64,000 bases of DNA from Acidimicrobiales bacterium (GCA_040219515.1 JAVJSI010000007.1:1-64000); one strand, 5' to 3'; positions 1 through 9,609 are shown, numbered from the stretch's first letter. The notes: generated by a model from the letters alone, not told the origin. Numbers and translations are program-made.

Positions 1-139
1 CCCCGGCTGCGAAATCCCCGCCCGCCACTGCGACATCGACCACACCCACGACTGGGACCACGGCGGCCACACCGTCCACCACAACGGCAAAGCCAAATGC
101 AGCTACCACCACCGCAACCACAAACACGGCGCCGGATAG
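1..139 (+). CDS. HNH endonuclease, C-terminal end (partial)
   Basis: Only the last 45 codons are in the window; the frame is open from base 2 to a TAG at 137-139. The translation begins PGCEIPARHCDIDHTHDWDH and continues with a Cys/His-rich tail (CSYHHRNHKHG). This is the usual C-terminal HNH nuclease module of the actinobacterial DUF222/13E12-type proteins: paired Cys for a structural metal, a DH catalytic pair and a final HH/NH metal site. These proteins are multicopy in actinobacteria and their substrate is mostly unknown. The N-terminal DUF222 region, if present, lies upstream of the window. Confidence 0.8.
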   Translation, partial: PGCEIPARHCDIDHTHDWDHGGHTVHHNGKAKCSYHHRNHKHGAG

Positions 140-184
140 ACGACCGCGCCGCTGGTACCGTCGCCCAAGGCACGGGGGTGACCA

Positions 185-1258
185 GTGAGTGATCTCGAGA
201 CAGTGGCGGTGTTGGGACTCGGCAAGGTCGGGCTCCTCGCCGCGCGCCTCCTGCACGACGCCGGGTTCACCGTGGTCGGCCACGACCTGCGGCAGCCGGC
301 CGACGACCAGCCGTTCGCGGTCGGGGTCACCGACGTCGCCGACACCGAGACGCTGGCCACCGCGCTGGGCGGGGCCGATGCGGTGCTGTCGTGTCTGCCG
401 TATCACCGCAACATCGACGTGGCCGACGTGGCCCACCGCCTCGGCATCCACTACTTCGACCTCACCGAGGACGTCCCCACCACCGAGCACATCCGCACGT
501 TGTCCGAGACCCACTCGGCGTTGATGGCGCCGCAGTGCGGGTTGGCCCCGGGGTTCGTCGGCATCGTTGCCGCATCACAGATCGAGCGCTACGAGACGTG
601 CCGTTCGATCCGGATGCGGGTCGGTGCGCTGCCGGCCCACCCGACCGGGTTGCTGGGCTACGCGTTCAACTGGTCGCCCGAAGGAGTGGTCAACGAATAT
701 CTGAACGACTGTGAGGTGATCGAGGAGGGTGTACGCAAGACGGTGTCGTCGATGGAATGGCGTGAGCCGATCTATGTGGCCGGCACCCGCCTCGCGGCGT
801 TCACCACGTCGGGCGGGCTCGGCACGATGTGCGAGACCTACCACGGACGGGTCGACAATCTCGACTACAAGACCATGCGCTACCCGGGCCACATGGACCT
901 CATGAACTTCTTCTTCCACGAGCTGCTCATGCGCGAGCGCAGGCAGTTGGCCGGCGAGATCCTGACGAATGCGAAACCGCCGGTCGACGAGGACGTGGTC
1001 TACATCCACGTGTCGTCGGAAGGTCTGCTCGACGGACAACTCAAGCGCATCGAGTACGTCCGCGACTTCCGGCCCCGTGACATCGCCGGACAACGGCGCA
1101 CGGCCATCGCATGGACCACCGCAGGGTCGGTCAGCGCCGTCATCGAGATGGCGCGCGACGGCATCGTCCCCGGGCAGGGGTTCCTGCGCCAGGAGGACAT
1201 CTCGTTGGAGGCGTTCAAGACCACCCGCACCGGGACGCTCTTCTCCGGGCCGCCATGA
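185..1258 (+). CDS. Saccharopine dehydrogenase-like NAD(P)-binding oxidoreductase
   Basis: A 357-residue protein starting at GTG 185. A Rossmann motif (VLGLGKVG) lies at about residues 9-16, and APQCGLAPGF at about residues 118-127 is characteristic of the saccharopine dehydrogenase/lysine 6-dehydrogenase family. Members interconvert amino acids and 2-oxo acids by NAD(P)-linked reductive condensation or oxidative deamination; the substrate cannot be read from sequence. The stop overlaps the ATG of the next gene (ATGA), so the two are translationally coupled. Pairing with a D-2-hydroxyacid dehydrogenase suggests a short pathway of amino-acid or keto-acid turnover (inference). Confidence 0.8.
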   Translation: MSDLETVAVLGLGKVGLLAARLLHDAGFTVVGHDLRQPADDQPFAVGVTDVADTETLATALGGADAVLSCLPYHRNIDVADVAHRLGIHYFDLTEDVPTTEHIRTLSETHSALMAPQCGLAPGFVGIVAASQIERYETCRSIRMRVGALPAHPTGLLGYAFNWSPEGVVNEYLNDCEVIEEGVRKTVSSMEWREPIYVAGTRLAAFTTSGGLGTMCETYHGRVDNLDYKTMRYPGHMDLMNFFFHELLMRERRQLAGEILTNAKPPVDEDVVYIHVSSEGLLDGQLKRIEYVRDFRPRDIAGQRRTAIAWTTAGSVSAVIEMARDGIVPGQGFLRQEDISLEAFKTTRTGTLFSGPP

Positions 1259-2241
1259 TCGACGACGCGGCCCCTGGAATGCCGGCAGGAAGCGGCGACG
1301 TGTTGTTCTGCACCGACACGTGTTGGCAGGAACACGGCGACGCCATCCGAGCCGTCGCGCCCGACATCGAGACCGTGCTGTTGTCCGGCGATGCACCGGT
1401 GAGTGAGGCCGACCGGGAGCGGATCACGGTGGCGTTCTTCTCGCACGATGCCTGGCCCGAGCGGGCCGCCGACTTCATGGGGGTCGCGCTGCGTGCGCCG
1501 AACCTGAAGTGGCTGCACTCGATGTCCGCCGGGGTCGACAGCCCGGTGTTCGCCATGTTTCGCGACAACGGGGTGCGCCTCACCAACTCCTCCGGTTCGA
1601 GTGCCGCCCCGATCGCCCGCACGGTGATGATGTATCTCCTCGCACTCGCTCGTGACCTGCCACGGATGATGCGTGCGCAGACGCGAGGCGAGTGGGAGTG
1701 GGCCCGGTGGACCGAACTCGACGGGCGACGCGTGGCGGTGCTCGGCTACGGGCCGATCGGCCAGGAGGTCGTGCGACTCGCCACGGAGTTCGGAATGGAA
1801 CCGGTGATCGTGCGCCGGGCCGCCCACGGCGACGAGCCGTGCGAGACCCGAGCGCTGTCGGACCTGACGGATGTGGTGGCCGGCGTCGACGCCGTCGTGG
1901 TGGCGCTGCCCCTCACCGACGACACCCGCGGACTGGTCTCCACCGACGTCATCGCCGCCATGGCGCCCCACGCCTTCTTCGTCAACGTCGGCCGGGGCGA
2001 ACTCGTCGACCAGACGGCCCTGACCGATGCACTGGCCAACGGGAGGTTGGGAGGGGCCGGTCTCGACGTCACCGATCCCGAGCCACTGCCGCCGGACGAT
2101 CCGCTCTGGTCACTCCCGAACGTCATCATCACGCCGCACAATTCGGGCAGCACCGATGGCACGAGTCGCCGGGCCGCCGAGCGCTTCCTCGTCAACCTCG
2201 CCGCCTGGACGACCGACGGGACCCTGGTGTCCGAGGTCTGA
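1255..2241 (+). CDS. D-2-hydroxyacid dehydrogenase (NAD-dependent)
   Basis: A 328-residue protein. The ATG at 1255 forms an ATGA overlap with the previous stop and is preferred to an open frame extending further upstream. Family hallmarks are visible: the nucleotide-binding VLGYGPIG at about 161-168, catalytic Arg247 in NVGRGELVD, Glu276 in DVTDPEPLP and His295 in TPHNSG. The fold is that of phosphoglycerate/glyoxylate reductases, reducing 2-oxo acids to D-2-hydroxy acids or the reverse; substrate unassigned. The gene ends 9 bp from the convergent P450 gene, leaving no room for a separate terminator. Confidence 0.88.
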   Translation: MIDDAAPGMPAGSGDVLFCTDTCWQEHGDAIRAVAPDIETVLLSGDAPVSEADRERITVAFFSHDAWPERAADFMGVALRAPNLKWLHSMSAGVDSPVFAMFRDNGVRLTNSSGSSAAPIARTVMMYLLALARDLPRMMRAQTRGEWEWARWTELDGRRVAVLGYGPIGQEVVRLATEFGMEPVIVRRAAHGDEPCETRALSDLTDVVAGVDAVVVALPLTDDTRGLVSTDVIAAMAPHAFFVNVGRGELVDQTALTDALANGRLGGAGLDVTDPEPLPPDDPLWSLPNVIITPHNSGSTDGTSRRAAERFLVNLAAWTTDGTLVSEV

Positions 2242-2250
2242 GCAGACGAG

Positions 2251-3486
2251 CTAGACGGGCCCCGGCGCCAGCGGCACCGAGCTGTAGCCGCGCACCGTGG
2301 AGGTGTGGACCCACTCGATGCCGGCAGCGTCGACCTCCCAGTCGCCGAGCCGGGTCACCATCGCCTCGAGACCCACCCGGCCCTCGAGTCGGGCCAACGC
2401 CGCCCCGATGCAGAAGTGGGCGCCGTAGCCGAAGGACAGGTGGCGGTCGATCCTGCGATGGATGTCGAAACGGTCCCCGTCGGGGAAGTGGCGCGAGTCG
2501 CGATTACCGCTGCCGTTGATCAGCAGCAGGTTGGCTCCCTCGGGCACGGTCCCGCCGTGGAACTCGACGTCACGCATGACCCGACGACCCTGCACCGGCG
2601 ATGGCGCCTCGTAGCGCAGGATCTCCTCGATGGCGTTGTCGATCAGCGACGGGTCGTCACGCAGCTCGCGGCGCTGATCGGGATGATCGGCCAGCAGCAC
2701 GCTGGCCCAGCCGAGCATGCGGGCCACCGTCTCACTACCGGCCCCTGCGATGAGCGCGACATAGCCCATGATCTCTTCGTTGGTCAGCAGGCGCGTCGAA
2801 CCGTCGAGCTCCTCGCGTTCGTGGGTGGCGAGCACCGTCAGGAGGTCGTCGGCCGGCTCCTTGCGACGTTGCTCGCAGATCTCGGGGATGAGATCGAACA
2901 CCGCGCCGCCCAGGTTCTCGCCCTCGACGAGTCGGCCGCTGCCTGCGGTGGTGTCCTCCGTGATCGCGAGCGTGTGGTCGACAGAATCGCGCATCGTGGT
3001 CTCGAGTCCCTCGGGGAACCCGAGCAGGGCGAGAATCACCGTGGGCGGCAGGAGGGACGAGAAGCGGGTCACGAAATCGAAGGTGGACAGCCCCTCGACC
3101 GGGTCGAGCAGTGCGTCACAAACCCGGCCGATGCGCGCTTCGAGGCCGTCGATGCGCCGGGGAGTGAAGGCCCGGCTCACGAGTTTGCGCAGCAGCGTGT
3201 GCTCGGGCGGGTCGCGAAAGATGAACATCGGCATGGGGAATTCGTCGTCGCTCATCAGATCGAGCGTGGTGCCGAACCGCGACGCGTAGGTCTCGGTGTC
3301 GAGCAAGCACGTCAGCACGTCGTCGTACCGGGTGAGGGCCCAGAAGCCGTGTCGCTCGTTGTGGAAGAGCGGCGCCTCGTCCCGCATGCGGCGCCAGACA
3401 TCGTGCGCCCGCTTGTCGATCTCGAAATCGAACGGGTCGTACGCGATCTCCCCCATGGCCGTGTCCCCCATTGGCGCGTCGCTCAT
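2251..3486 (-). CDS. Cytochrome P450
   Basis: A 411-residue soluble bacterial P450. Visible features are the I-helix oxygen-activation motif AGAGSET (Glu replaces the more usual Asp), the K-helix ExxR in EEILRYE, and the heme-ligand loop FGYGAHFCIG with the axial Cys near residue 359. Length is normal. It would monooxygenate a hydrophobic substrate using electrons from a ferredoxin/reductase pair, but neither gene is nearby. Sequence around the substrate-recognition sites does not allow naming a CYP family with confidence. It is the last gene of a minus-strand run. Confidence 0.93.
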   Translation of the reverse strand: MSDAPMGDTAMGEIAYDPFDFEIDKRAHDVWRRMRDEAPLFHNERHGFWALTRYDDVLTCLLDTETYASRFGTTLDLMSDDEFPMPMFIFRDPPEHTLLRKLVSRAFTPRRIDGLEARIGRVCDALLDPVEGLSTFDFVTRFSSLLPPTVILALLGFPEGLETTMRDSVDHTLAITEDTTAGSGRLVEGENLGGAVFDLIPEICEQRRKEPADDLLTVLATHEREELDGSTRLLTNEEIMGYVALIAGAGSETVARMLGWASVLLADHPDQRRELRDDPSLIDNAIEEILRYEAPSPVQGRRVMRDVEFHGGTVPEGANLLLINGSGNRDSRHFPDGDRFDIHRRIDRHLSFGYGAHFCIGAALARLEGRVGLEAMVTRLGDWEVDAAGIEWVHTSTVRGYSSVPLAPGPV

Positions 3487-3523
3487 GACGCGTTCGTAGC
3501 ACGGCCTCAGCCGTCAGGGAAGC

Positions 3524-4072
3524 TCAATCGGTCTCGGCTGGCTCGGTCAGATGCAGCGTCGGCGCCACGCCGGCGCCCTGAGCGAACGCATCTTGTGACA
3601 ACGGCTTGTCGAGCACCGATCGCACCGCGCTGGCCAACGACGAGTCGTCACCGAGCACCACATCGCTGGACGCCGATGACTGACCGTCGCTCGGCAACAC
3701 GATGTCGGTGATGTTCGCATGTTGGAGGACATCGAGGATCGCAGTGCCGATCGCCGGGGACGTCGACTGCCAGACCTGCAGGCCGCGTCCGCCGGAAGAT
3801 GCGCCGGCACGCGCGGCCTCCATGCCCGGCATGTCGTCGAACGCCGAGTCGTTCGCCTCGTGCAGTCCTCCTTCTTCGTCGGGACGCCACGACTCCAGGC
3901 TGCGGTCGAAGAGCACGATCGCCCCATCGGAGCCGGCCATCTCGAGGGCGTGGTCGAAGGCGATGCGCGCATCATCGTTCTCGGGCGGCAGCACCAGCAC
4001 ACGGCGGCCGTTGGCGGTCGCCGAAGTGTCGGTCGAGGAGGAACGGGCGTCGGGCGAGCGGGACTCGGTCAT
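3524..4072 (-). CDS. Hypothetical protein, Usp-like fold
   Basis: A 182-residue protein with a low-complexity Ser/Thr/Asp N-terminus (about 1-22) followed by RRVLVLPPENDDARIAFDHA. That pattern, a beta strand then the first helix of a nucleotide-binding fold, together with ILDVLQHANITDIVLPSDG later, resembles universal stress proteins. The usual C-terminal GxxG...GS ATP loop is not visible, so ATP binding is doubtful. It lies 50 bp downstream of the Ppx/GppA gene on the same strand and may be cotranscribed. Function unknown; the Usp relationship is an inference from pattern only. Confidence 0.6.
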   Translation of the reverse strand: MTESRSPDARSSSTDTSATANGRRVLVLPPENDDARIAFDHALEMAGSDGAIVLFDRSLESWRPDEEGGLHEANDSAFDDMPGMEAARAGASSGGRGLQVWQSTSPAIGTAILDVLQHANITDIVLPSDGQSSASSDVVLGDDSSLASAVRSVLDKPLSQDAFAQGAGVAPTLHLTEPAETD

Positions 4073-4122
4073 GGAGAGGAGCTACCCGGCCTGCCCCCGG
4101 TCGAAACCCGCAAGGGGAACGA

Positions 4123-5694
4123 TCAGGCCGCCGACGGCTCGAAGCGGATCTCGCGACCGAGGCTGCCGGCCAGCAGACCTGCTCGCTCCTCGGCAGTGAA
4201 GACCTCGAGATCAGCCGTCGTCCCGTCATCGAGTTGCAGCCCGATGTCGACACGCGTGTCGCCGATCTCGGTCGTGACACCCTGCACCACCCGCCGATAC
4301 GTGCGATCGAGACCGATACCGACACGCAGGAGCCCGGCCAACACACGCACGGTGTGCTGATCCGACTCGGGCAAGGCAGCGAACTCGGCGTGGCGAGGGC
4401 GGGGCTCGCTCTTGCGGTGGTAGCGGGCCACCAGGGCGATCAACTCGAGCTCCTGCTCGGTGAAACCCACCAGCTGCTCGGAGTGACGGATCAGGTAGTA
4501 CGAGTGCTTGTGGTGCGCGGAATGGGCGATGAACCGGCCCACGTTGTGCAGCACGCCGGCCGCCTCGAGGATGGCCCGCTCGGACTCGCCCAACTCGTGC
4601 ACCGACGCAGTCTGGTCGAACAGCGCCAACGCCAGGTCCGTGGCGTGTTGGGCATGGGCCACGTCCTCGTCGTAGCGATCGGCCACCGCGAACACGCTCT
4701 GGCGCCGCAGGTCGGACAGGTGGTGCAGCGCGTCGCCGCCGCCCGTGCGTCGGTTGAGCCGATCGAGCACGACCCCTTCGCGCAGCGCGTTGGGCGAGAC
4801 GACCATCTCCTGGATCTCGAAGGCCTTGAACAGCTGACGCAGCAGCAGTGCACCGGCGACGATCACATCCACACGGGCCTCGTCGAGACCGGACATTCCG
4901 ATGCGATCCTCGGGCCGGGGATGGGCGAGCAGCTCCGCCACCACGGCCTTGACGCCGGCGCGGGTCAACACCAGGTTGTCGACCGTTCGCACCGAACGAC
5001 CCTCGATCCGCGCCGCCATGGTCGCGATGGTCTCGATGGTGCCCGAGCAACCGATCGCCACCTCGTGACCGCGCGCCGTGACCTCCTTGGCCACGGGCAC
5101 GAGGAACGAGGTCACGTGGGCCCGCAGCCGCTTCACGCCGTCGTCGGTGACCACACCGTCGGGGACGTAGCCGTCGGTCAGGCGGATGTGCCCGAGCTTG
5201 AGCGAGCGCACCAGCAGCGGGGACTGACCTCGCCCCACGACGATCTCGGTCGAACCGCCGCCGATGTCGATCACGAGATGGTTCTCGGCGCCGACGGCGA
5301 CAGCGCTGATCGCGCCCAGGTGGATCAGCCGCGCCTCCTCGACCCCGGCGATGACCTGGAGGCGCACGCCGGTGCGCTGCCGGACCTGTTCGAGGAAGGC
5401 TCCCGGGTTGTCCGATTCGCGCACTGCGCTCGTGGCGAGCGCCACCACTTCGGCGTCGTGGCCTTCGGCGATGCGGGCGAATCGGTCGATGGCTTCGATG
5501 GCTCGCTCGACTGCGTCGGGGTCGAGCGTCTTCATGTCGCCCTTGCCCGAACCGAGCCGGACCTTCTCGCGATCGCGGGCGATCACGTCGAGTGGGCCGT
5601 GCACCGTGGGTCGGGCGATGACCATGTGAACGGAATTGGTCCCGACGTCGATCGCGGCAAGGGGCCGACCAGCAGCGGGAATCGAATCCGACAC
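4123..5694 (-). CDS. Exopolyphosphatase / pppGpp phosphohydrolase family (Ppx/GppA)
   Basis: A 523-residue protein from the GTG at 5694. The open frame continues upstream but that stretch is Arg-rich non-protein-like sequence overlapping the neighbouring gene. The actin-like ATPase fold is clear: phosphate loop AIDVGTNS at about 14-21, catalytic-base region GVEEARL at about 117-123, and second phosphate loop VIDIGGGSTE at 141-150. A C-terminal HD-like helical region (LHNVGRFIAHSAHHKHSYY) matches long Ppx enzymes. The family releases orthophosphate from polyphosphate ends or converts pppGpp to ppGpp; which one is active here cannot be decided from sequence. Confidence 0.9.
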   Translation of the reverse strand: MSDSIPAAGRPLAAIDVGTNSVHMVIARPTVHGPLDVIARDREKVRLGSGKGDMKTLDPDAVERAIEAIDRFARIAEGHDAEVVALATSAVRESDNPGAFLEQVRQRTGVRLQVIAGVEEARLIHLGAISAVAVGAENHLVIDIGGGSTEIVVGRGQSPLLVRSLKLGHIRLTDGYVPDGVVTDDGVKRLRAHVTSFLVPVAKEVTARGHEVAIGCSGTIETIATMAARIEGRSVRTVDNLVLTRAGVKAVVAELLAHPRPEDRIGMSGLDEARVDVIVAGALLLRQLFKAFEIQEMVVSPNALREGVVLDRLNRRTGGGDALHHLSDLRRQSVFAVADRYDEDVAHAQHATDLALALFDQTASVHELGESERAILEAAGVLHNVGRFIAHSAHHKHSYYLIRHSEQLVGFTEQELELIALVARYHRKSEPRPRHAEFAALPESDQHTVRVLAGLLRVGIGLDRTYRRVVQGVTTEIGDTRVDIGLQLDDGTTADLEVFTAEERAGLLAGSLGREIRFEPSAA

Positions 5695-5786
5695 AGGCTG
5701 GACCCTATGCGAATCAGCGGGGAAACAGCGCTGCCGTCCGGTCCTGGAGGTGAGCAGGCGGCGGTCCACGGGCGGCGAGCGGTCAC

Positions 5787-6764
5787 TCAGGTCGCCATCA
5801 CCTGTTTCCCGATCACCCTGCGGTCGGCGAGGGCCTGGACGGCGCGTGGGAGGTCGTCGAAGACCACGGTGGCGGATACGGGGTTGCGCAGTTGTCCGTT
5901 CGCCGCGAGGTCGGAGAGCGATGCATGGATGGCGTCGAGTTCTGTACGGGCGAGACCTCCGGCAAAGACGCCGAGCACACTGGCGTTGGCCACGACGAGC
6001 TCGTGCGTGTTCATGGTCGGCCACCGGCCGCTGGCGAACCCCACTGCGAGCAATCGTCCGTTGCGAGCAAGCGCCTTGGCCGCGTTCTCGGCCAGTTCAC
6101 CGCCGACAGGGTCATAGATCAGATCGATGCCTCGCCCATCGGCGGCCTTGCGTAGGCCCTCGGCGATCGGGCCGTCACGATGGATCACCGTCATGTCCGC
6201 GCCCAGGCCGCGGCAGAACGCAGCCCGCTCCTGGTCGCCCACGACTGCGATCACGCGAGTCCCGAGGGCCTTGCCGACTTGCACTGCAGCGATGCCGCTC
6301 CCGCCGGCGGCACCGAGAACGGCCAGGGTTTCTCCGGCGGCCGCCCGCCCCCGCTCGACGAGTCCGATCCAGGCAGTGTGATGCGGGATCCAGAACCCGG
6401 CCGCCTCGACCTCCGACAGCCCGACCGGCACCGTGAATGCCGTGTCGGCGCGCACGAGACACTCCTCGGCGAACGAGCCGTGACCGGCGTAGAACATCGA
6501 CACGGCCATTACCCGGGCACCGATGGCGAGGTCCGTCCCCTCGCCCACCGCGGTCACCTCGCCGACGACTTCCTGGCCCGGAGTGAATGGCAGCGCGGGA
6601 GTCATCGGATAGCTGCCACGGCACATGAACACGTCAGGGAGACCGATTCCGGCCGCGATCACGCGGACGCGCGCCTGGCCCTTGCCGGGGGTGGGCGGTT
6701 CGATCTCCACCCGCCGCAGGACCTCGACCGGCTCACCGATGCCCTCGACCTGCCACGCCTTCAT
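5787..6764 (-). CDS. NADPH:quinone oxidoreductase-like MDR protein
   Basis: A 325-residue medium-chain dehydrogenase/reductase without the zinc ligands of alcohol dehydrogenases. The N-terminal GroES-like domain contains PFTPGQEVVGEVTAVGEG at about 60-77; the Rossmann domain carries VLGAAGGSGIAAVQ at about 149-162 and IYDPVGG. Such proteins reduce quinones, enones or acryloyl-type thioesters with NADPH. It starts at ATG 6764, 21 bp after the stop of the amidohydrolase gene, so the two are probably cotranscribed. A truncated relative lies at 22906-23253 and a PIG3-type relative at 62286-63275. Confidence 0.87.
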   Translation of the reverse strand: MKAWQVEGIGEPVEVLRRVEIEPPTPGKGQARVRVIAAGIGLPDVFMCRGSYPMTPALPFTPGQEVVGEVTAVGEGTDLAIGARVMAVSMFYAGHGSFAEECLVRADTAFTVPVGLSEVEAAGFWIPHHTAWIGLVERGRAAAGETLAVLGAAGGSGIAAVQVGKALGTRVIAVVGDQERAAFCRGLGADMTVIHRDGPIAEGLRKAADGRGIDLIYDPVGGELAENAAKALARNGRLLAVGFASGRWPTMNTHELVVANASVLGVFAGGLARTELDAIHASLSDLAANGQLRNPVSATVVFDDLPRAVQALADRRVIGKQVMAT

Positions 6765-6785
6765 TGCATCAGCTTTTTCATCGCA

Positions 6786-8531
6786 TCAGCTTCCGCTCAT
6801 CGCGAGGAACCTGCCGTAGGAGCGACTCGTCCCGAGATCCTCGGCCGCCTCCGCTCCGTGCCACGCGAGGTTGCCGTTGACGAAGACGGCCCGCACGGTG
6901 TCGTCGTTGCGACGCACCAGCCGCTGGAGACCATCGAAGCCCGTCATCGCCTCCTCGTGTATCGCCTCGACCTCGTCGTCGAGTCGCTCCGGGTCGATGA
7001 CCACGATGTCGGCCCGATCGCCGACCCGTAGGCGACCGGCATCGATGCGGTGGAAGTCGGCGATGTCGGCGGTCAGCTTGTGGACGGCGGCCTCGATCGA
7101 CATGAACGGGCGACCGGCGAGCTGTGCGTCACGCACCCGCTTCAGCATGCGCAACGGGTAGTTGTAGAACGCCATGTTGCGGAGATGGGCGCCGGCGTCG
7201 GAGAAGCCGATCATCGCTGCCGGATGCGACATGATCCACTCGAGGTGTTCGGCGTCGCCGTTGGCGACCACGCTGTACCAGCGCAGGTCGTTGCCGAAAG
7301 CCACCTGGAGATCGAGGAACGTGTCGAGTGGATCCTGGCCGCGAGCGGCGGCAACCTCGGCAAAGGTCCGACCGTCGAGCGATGCGTCGGGGCACGAGAC
7401 GATACGGGCCTCGCTCAGGTCGCGGTGGTAGGCGCGAGGCGCCACCTTCGAGTTCCACTGCTTGGTGAACATCTTTCGGAACACGGGCGCGTTCATGAGC
7501 TGGCGACGAGCGTCGAGGTTCTCCAGATGAAGGGCCTGGGTGCCGGCGCCGAACTCCTCGAACACGGGGTTCTCGATGCCGTCGGTGTAGATGTCGAACG
7601 GCGTCGGCAGTGCCTGGAATCGGATGTGCGCGCCGAGGTGCCGGTTGTAGCGGTCGGCCAGGCCGCCCATGAGGCGATAGGCACCCATCGCCGGCGGCGC
7701 GTCCATCATGGTGAGCAAGGACGAGCGCAATGCCCGACCGGCCCGAGGCCGACTGAAGTCCAGCAGCGGGCCGATGGTCCAGCGGGTCTGGAGGTTCGGG
7801 ATCGCCTGGAATACCCCGTCGCGGGCGCGGACGACCTCGGCCAGGGCCCGGTACTCCTTGAACTTGGCGAAGACCGACGGCGTCGGTCGGCTCCGGAACC
7901 GCTCGCCGCCCATCTTGTCCCACGGCAACAGATTGACCGAGAGACCGAGCAGCCCGGCGTCCATCGCCTGATCGGTCAGCGCGCTCAACTCGGCCATCTC
8001 CTCGTCGTCGGGCCGAACGCTCGCGTCGAGGCTCCTCTCGATGCCCATGACCGACGAGCGGGCGGTGGAGTGGCCGAGCATGCCGATCAGGTTGGGGCCC
8101 AAGGCCAACGAGCCGAGATGCTCGACGTACTCCGCCGGATTCGTCCAGTCGACGATCTCCTCCAGCAGCGGGAGCACGGTGTCGCGAGGGATGCCCTCGA
8201 CCCGGCAGAACGTGTCGGCCATGTCCTCGGGCTCACCGACCACCAGCGACAGCCCGCACGAGCCGATCAACACGGTCGTGACGCCGTGGCGAAGCGACTC
8301 CGACAGCGACGGGTCGACCTCGACCTCGGCGTCGTAGTGCGTGTGCAGGTCGATGAACCCCGGCATCACCCAACAGGCTCCGGCGTCGAGCGATTCGGCA
8401 TCGCCCGGCGCGTCGAGGGCGGGGCCGATCTCGGCGATCGTGCCGTCGGACGACACCAGCACGTCGGCGATCGCCGGCGCCGCCTCGCTGCCGTCGAACA
8501 CCGTGCCGTTGCGAATGATCGTGGGCCTCAT
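6786..8531 (-). CDS. Amidohydrolase, D-aminoacylase (N-acyl-D-amino-acid deacylase) family
   Basis: A 581-residue protein from ATG 8531, where the first family-like residues (MRPTIIRNGTVFDG) appear. The N-terminal composite beta-sandwich leads to PGFIDLHTHYDAEVEVDPSL, which contains the HxH metal ligands, then GVTTVLIGSCGLSL, typical of the D-aminoacylase branch. A late FSDAGAHLRNM segment supplies the conserved metal/catalytic Asp. The C-terminus (GRLRVGDRADIVVIDPERL) closes the beta sandwich. It hydrolyses an amide such as an N-acyl amino acid or related compound; substrate uncertain. It forms a tight pair with the downstream quinone reductase. Confidence 0.87.
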   Translation of the reverse strand: MRPTIIRNGTVFDGSEAAPAIADVLVSSDGTIAEIGPALDAPGDAESLDAGACWVMPGFIDLHTHYDAEVEVDPSLSESLRHGVTTVLIGSCGLSLVVGEPEDMADTFCRVEGIPRDTVLPLLEEIVDWTNPAEYVEHLGSLALGPNLIGMLGHSTARSSVMGIERSLDASVRPDDEEMAELSALTDQAMDAGLLGLSVNLLPWDKMGGERFRSRPTPSVFAKFKEYRALAEVVRARDGVFQAIPNLQTRWTIGPLLDFSRPRAGRALRSSLLTMMDAPPAMGAYRLMGGLADRYNRHLGAHIRFQALPTPFDIYTDGIENPVFEEFGAGTQALHLENLDARRQLMNAPVFRKMFTKQWNSKVAPRAYHRDLSEARIVSCPDASLDGRTFAEVAAARGQDPLDTFLDLQVAFGNDLRWYSVVANGDAEHLEWIMSHPAAMIGFSDAGAHLRNMAFYNYPLRMLKRVRDAQLAGRPFMSIEAAVHKLTADIADFHRIDAGRLRVGDRADIVVIDPERLDDEVEAIHEEAMTGFDGLQRLVRRNDDTVRAVFVNGNLAWHGAEAAEDLGTSRSYGRFLAMSGS

Positions 8532-8574
8532 CGGCCGCAACACTAGGCCCGCAGTCGGATCCGTGTACCACGCG

Positions 8575-9609
8575 TCAAGGACCGGATCCCACCGCCCGGT
8601 CGACGAACTGCTCGAGTGAACGCTGGTTGCGGGTGTCACACTCGATGTTGTGACCGCATTCGGCCACGGAGTCGTACCACGATGACGATGCGTCGGAGTT
8701 TTCGGCCCAGGCCGAGGCGGCGGCGGCACCCTGGCTGACCGAGTCGACCAGGTCGTCGTCCTCGCCGTAGACCCAGTACGCGGGCGGGAGGTCGCCGTCC
8801 AGATAGCCGAACAGGCTGGCCTCGACGAGCTGCTCGGACTCGCACGGGTCACAGCCGAGCAGCGCTTCGGTGAGGCCCTTCGCCCACGGGTGGGGAGATT
8901 CGTAGAACGCCACGAGGTCCGTCGGACCCACGGCGGACACGACGCCGGAAACGGTCGACTCGAATTGCGCCTCCGATGCCGTGAGGTCCGTGGGCTCGAA
9001 CCGGCCAGGGGTCGCGGCGACGATCGACGCGAGGTGACCGCCGGCGGAGGTTCCGAACACGACGATTCGGTCGCCGTCGATCAACCCCTCCTCCTGCGAG
9101 TAGACCCGGAGCCATCGAAGTGCCCGCTTCACGTCTTCGACCGATGCAGGAAAGGGGTGCTCGGGAGCAAGGCGATACCCCACCGACACCACGGCGTAGC
9201 CGCGCTCGACGAATCGCAACGCCATCGACGGAACGGGCGCCCGCTCACCGCCGACCCAGCCACCCGAATGGAGGTACATCACCACGGGGGCTGACGGCTG
9301 CGCCGGGAGGTAGAGGTCGAGTTTCTGCGCGGGGGCGTCCCCGTAGGCCACGTCGCGCATCGTGGTGTGGGCGTCCGGCGCGACATAGTCGGCCGGCAGG
9401 ACATCGGCGTCCTCCGCCAGCCGCAGATCGCCGGGTCTCGGGTCGGGAACCACGACGACACACGCGTTCACCCCGGGCGCCGCGGTGTCCGAGCATCGGG
9501 GACTGTCGGCTCCCCCGAACACGGCGCAGGCACCGGACAGCAACACGACCGACGCAACCGACGCGACCGACAACCGACCACGACGGGACGGACGGCGCCG
9601 GTCGCTCAC
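8575..9609 (-). CDS. Secreted lipoprotein alpha/beta hydrolase (esterase)
   Basis: A 344-residue protein. The GTG at 9609 overlaps the stop of the upstream gene (GTGA), which fixes the start better than a further-upstream in-frame codon. A signal peptide ends in the lipobox-like LLSGAC, so it is probably a membrane-anchored lipoprotein. The hydrolase domain has the oxyanion motif LHSGGWVGGE, nucleophile elbow GTSAGG, an acidic EDDDLVD segment and a late His (CGHNIE), as in the HSL/carboxylesterase group. Two pairs of Cys near the C-terminus could form disulphides. Likely hydrolyses a short-chain ester outside the membrane. Confidence 0.85.
   Translation of the reverse strand: MSDRRRPSRRGRLSVASVASVVLLSGACAVFGGADSPRCSDTAAPGVNACVVVVPDPRPGDLRLAEDADVLPADYVAPDAHTTMRDVAYGDAPAQKLDLYLPAQPSAPVVMYLHSGGWVGGERAPVPSMALRFVERGYAVVSVGYRLAPEHPFPASVEDVKRALRWLRVYSQEEGLIDGDRIVVFGTSAGGHLASIVAATPGRFEPTDLTASEAQFESTVSGVVSAVGPTDLVAFYESPHPWAKGLTEALLGCDPCESEQLVEASLFGYLDGDLPPAYWVYGEDDDLVDSVSQGAAAASAWAENSDASSSWYDSVAECGHNIECDTRNQRSLEQFVDRAVGSGP

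Noticed and set aside
3799-6117. A 772-codon plus-strand frame opposite the Ppx/GppA gene
   Set aside because: High-GC antisense frame; composition is Arg/His/Gly-rich without motifs, while the minus strand encodes a clear Ppx/GppA enzyme.
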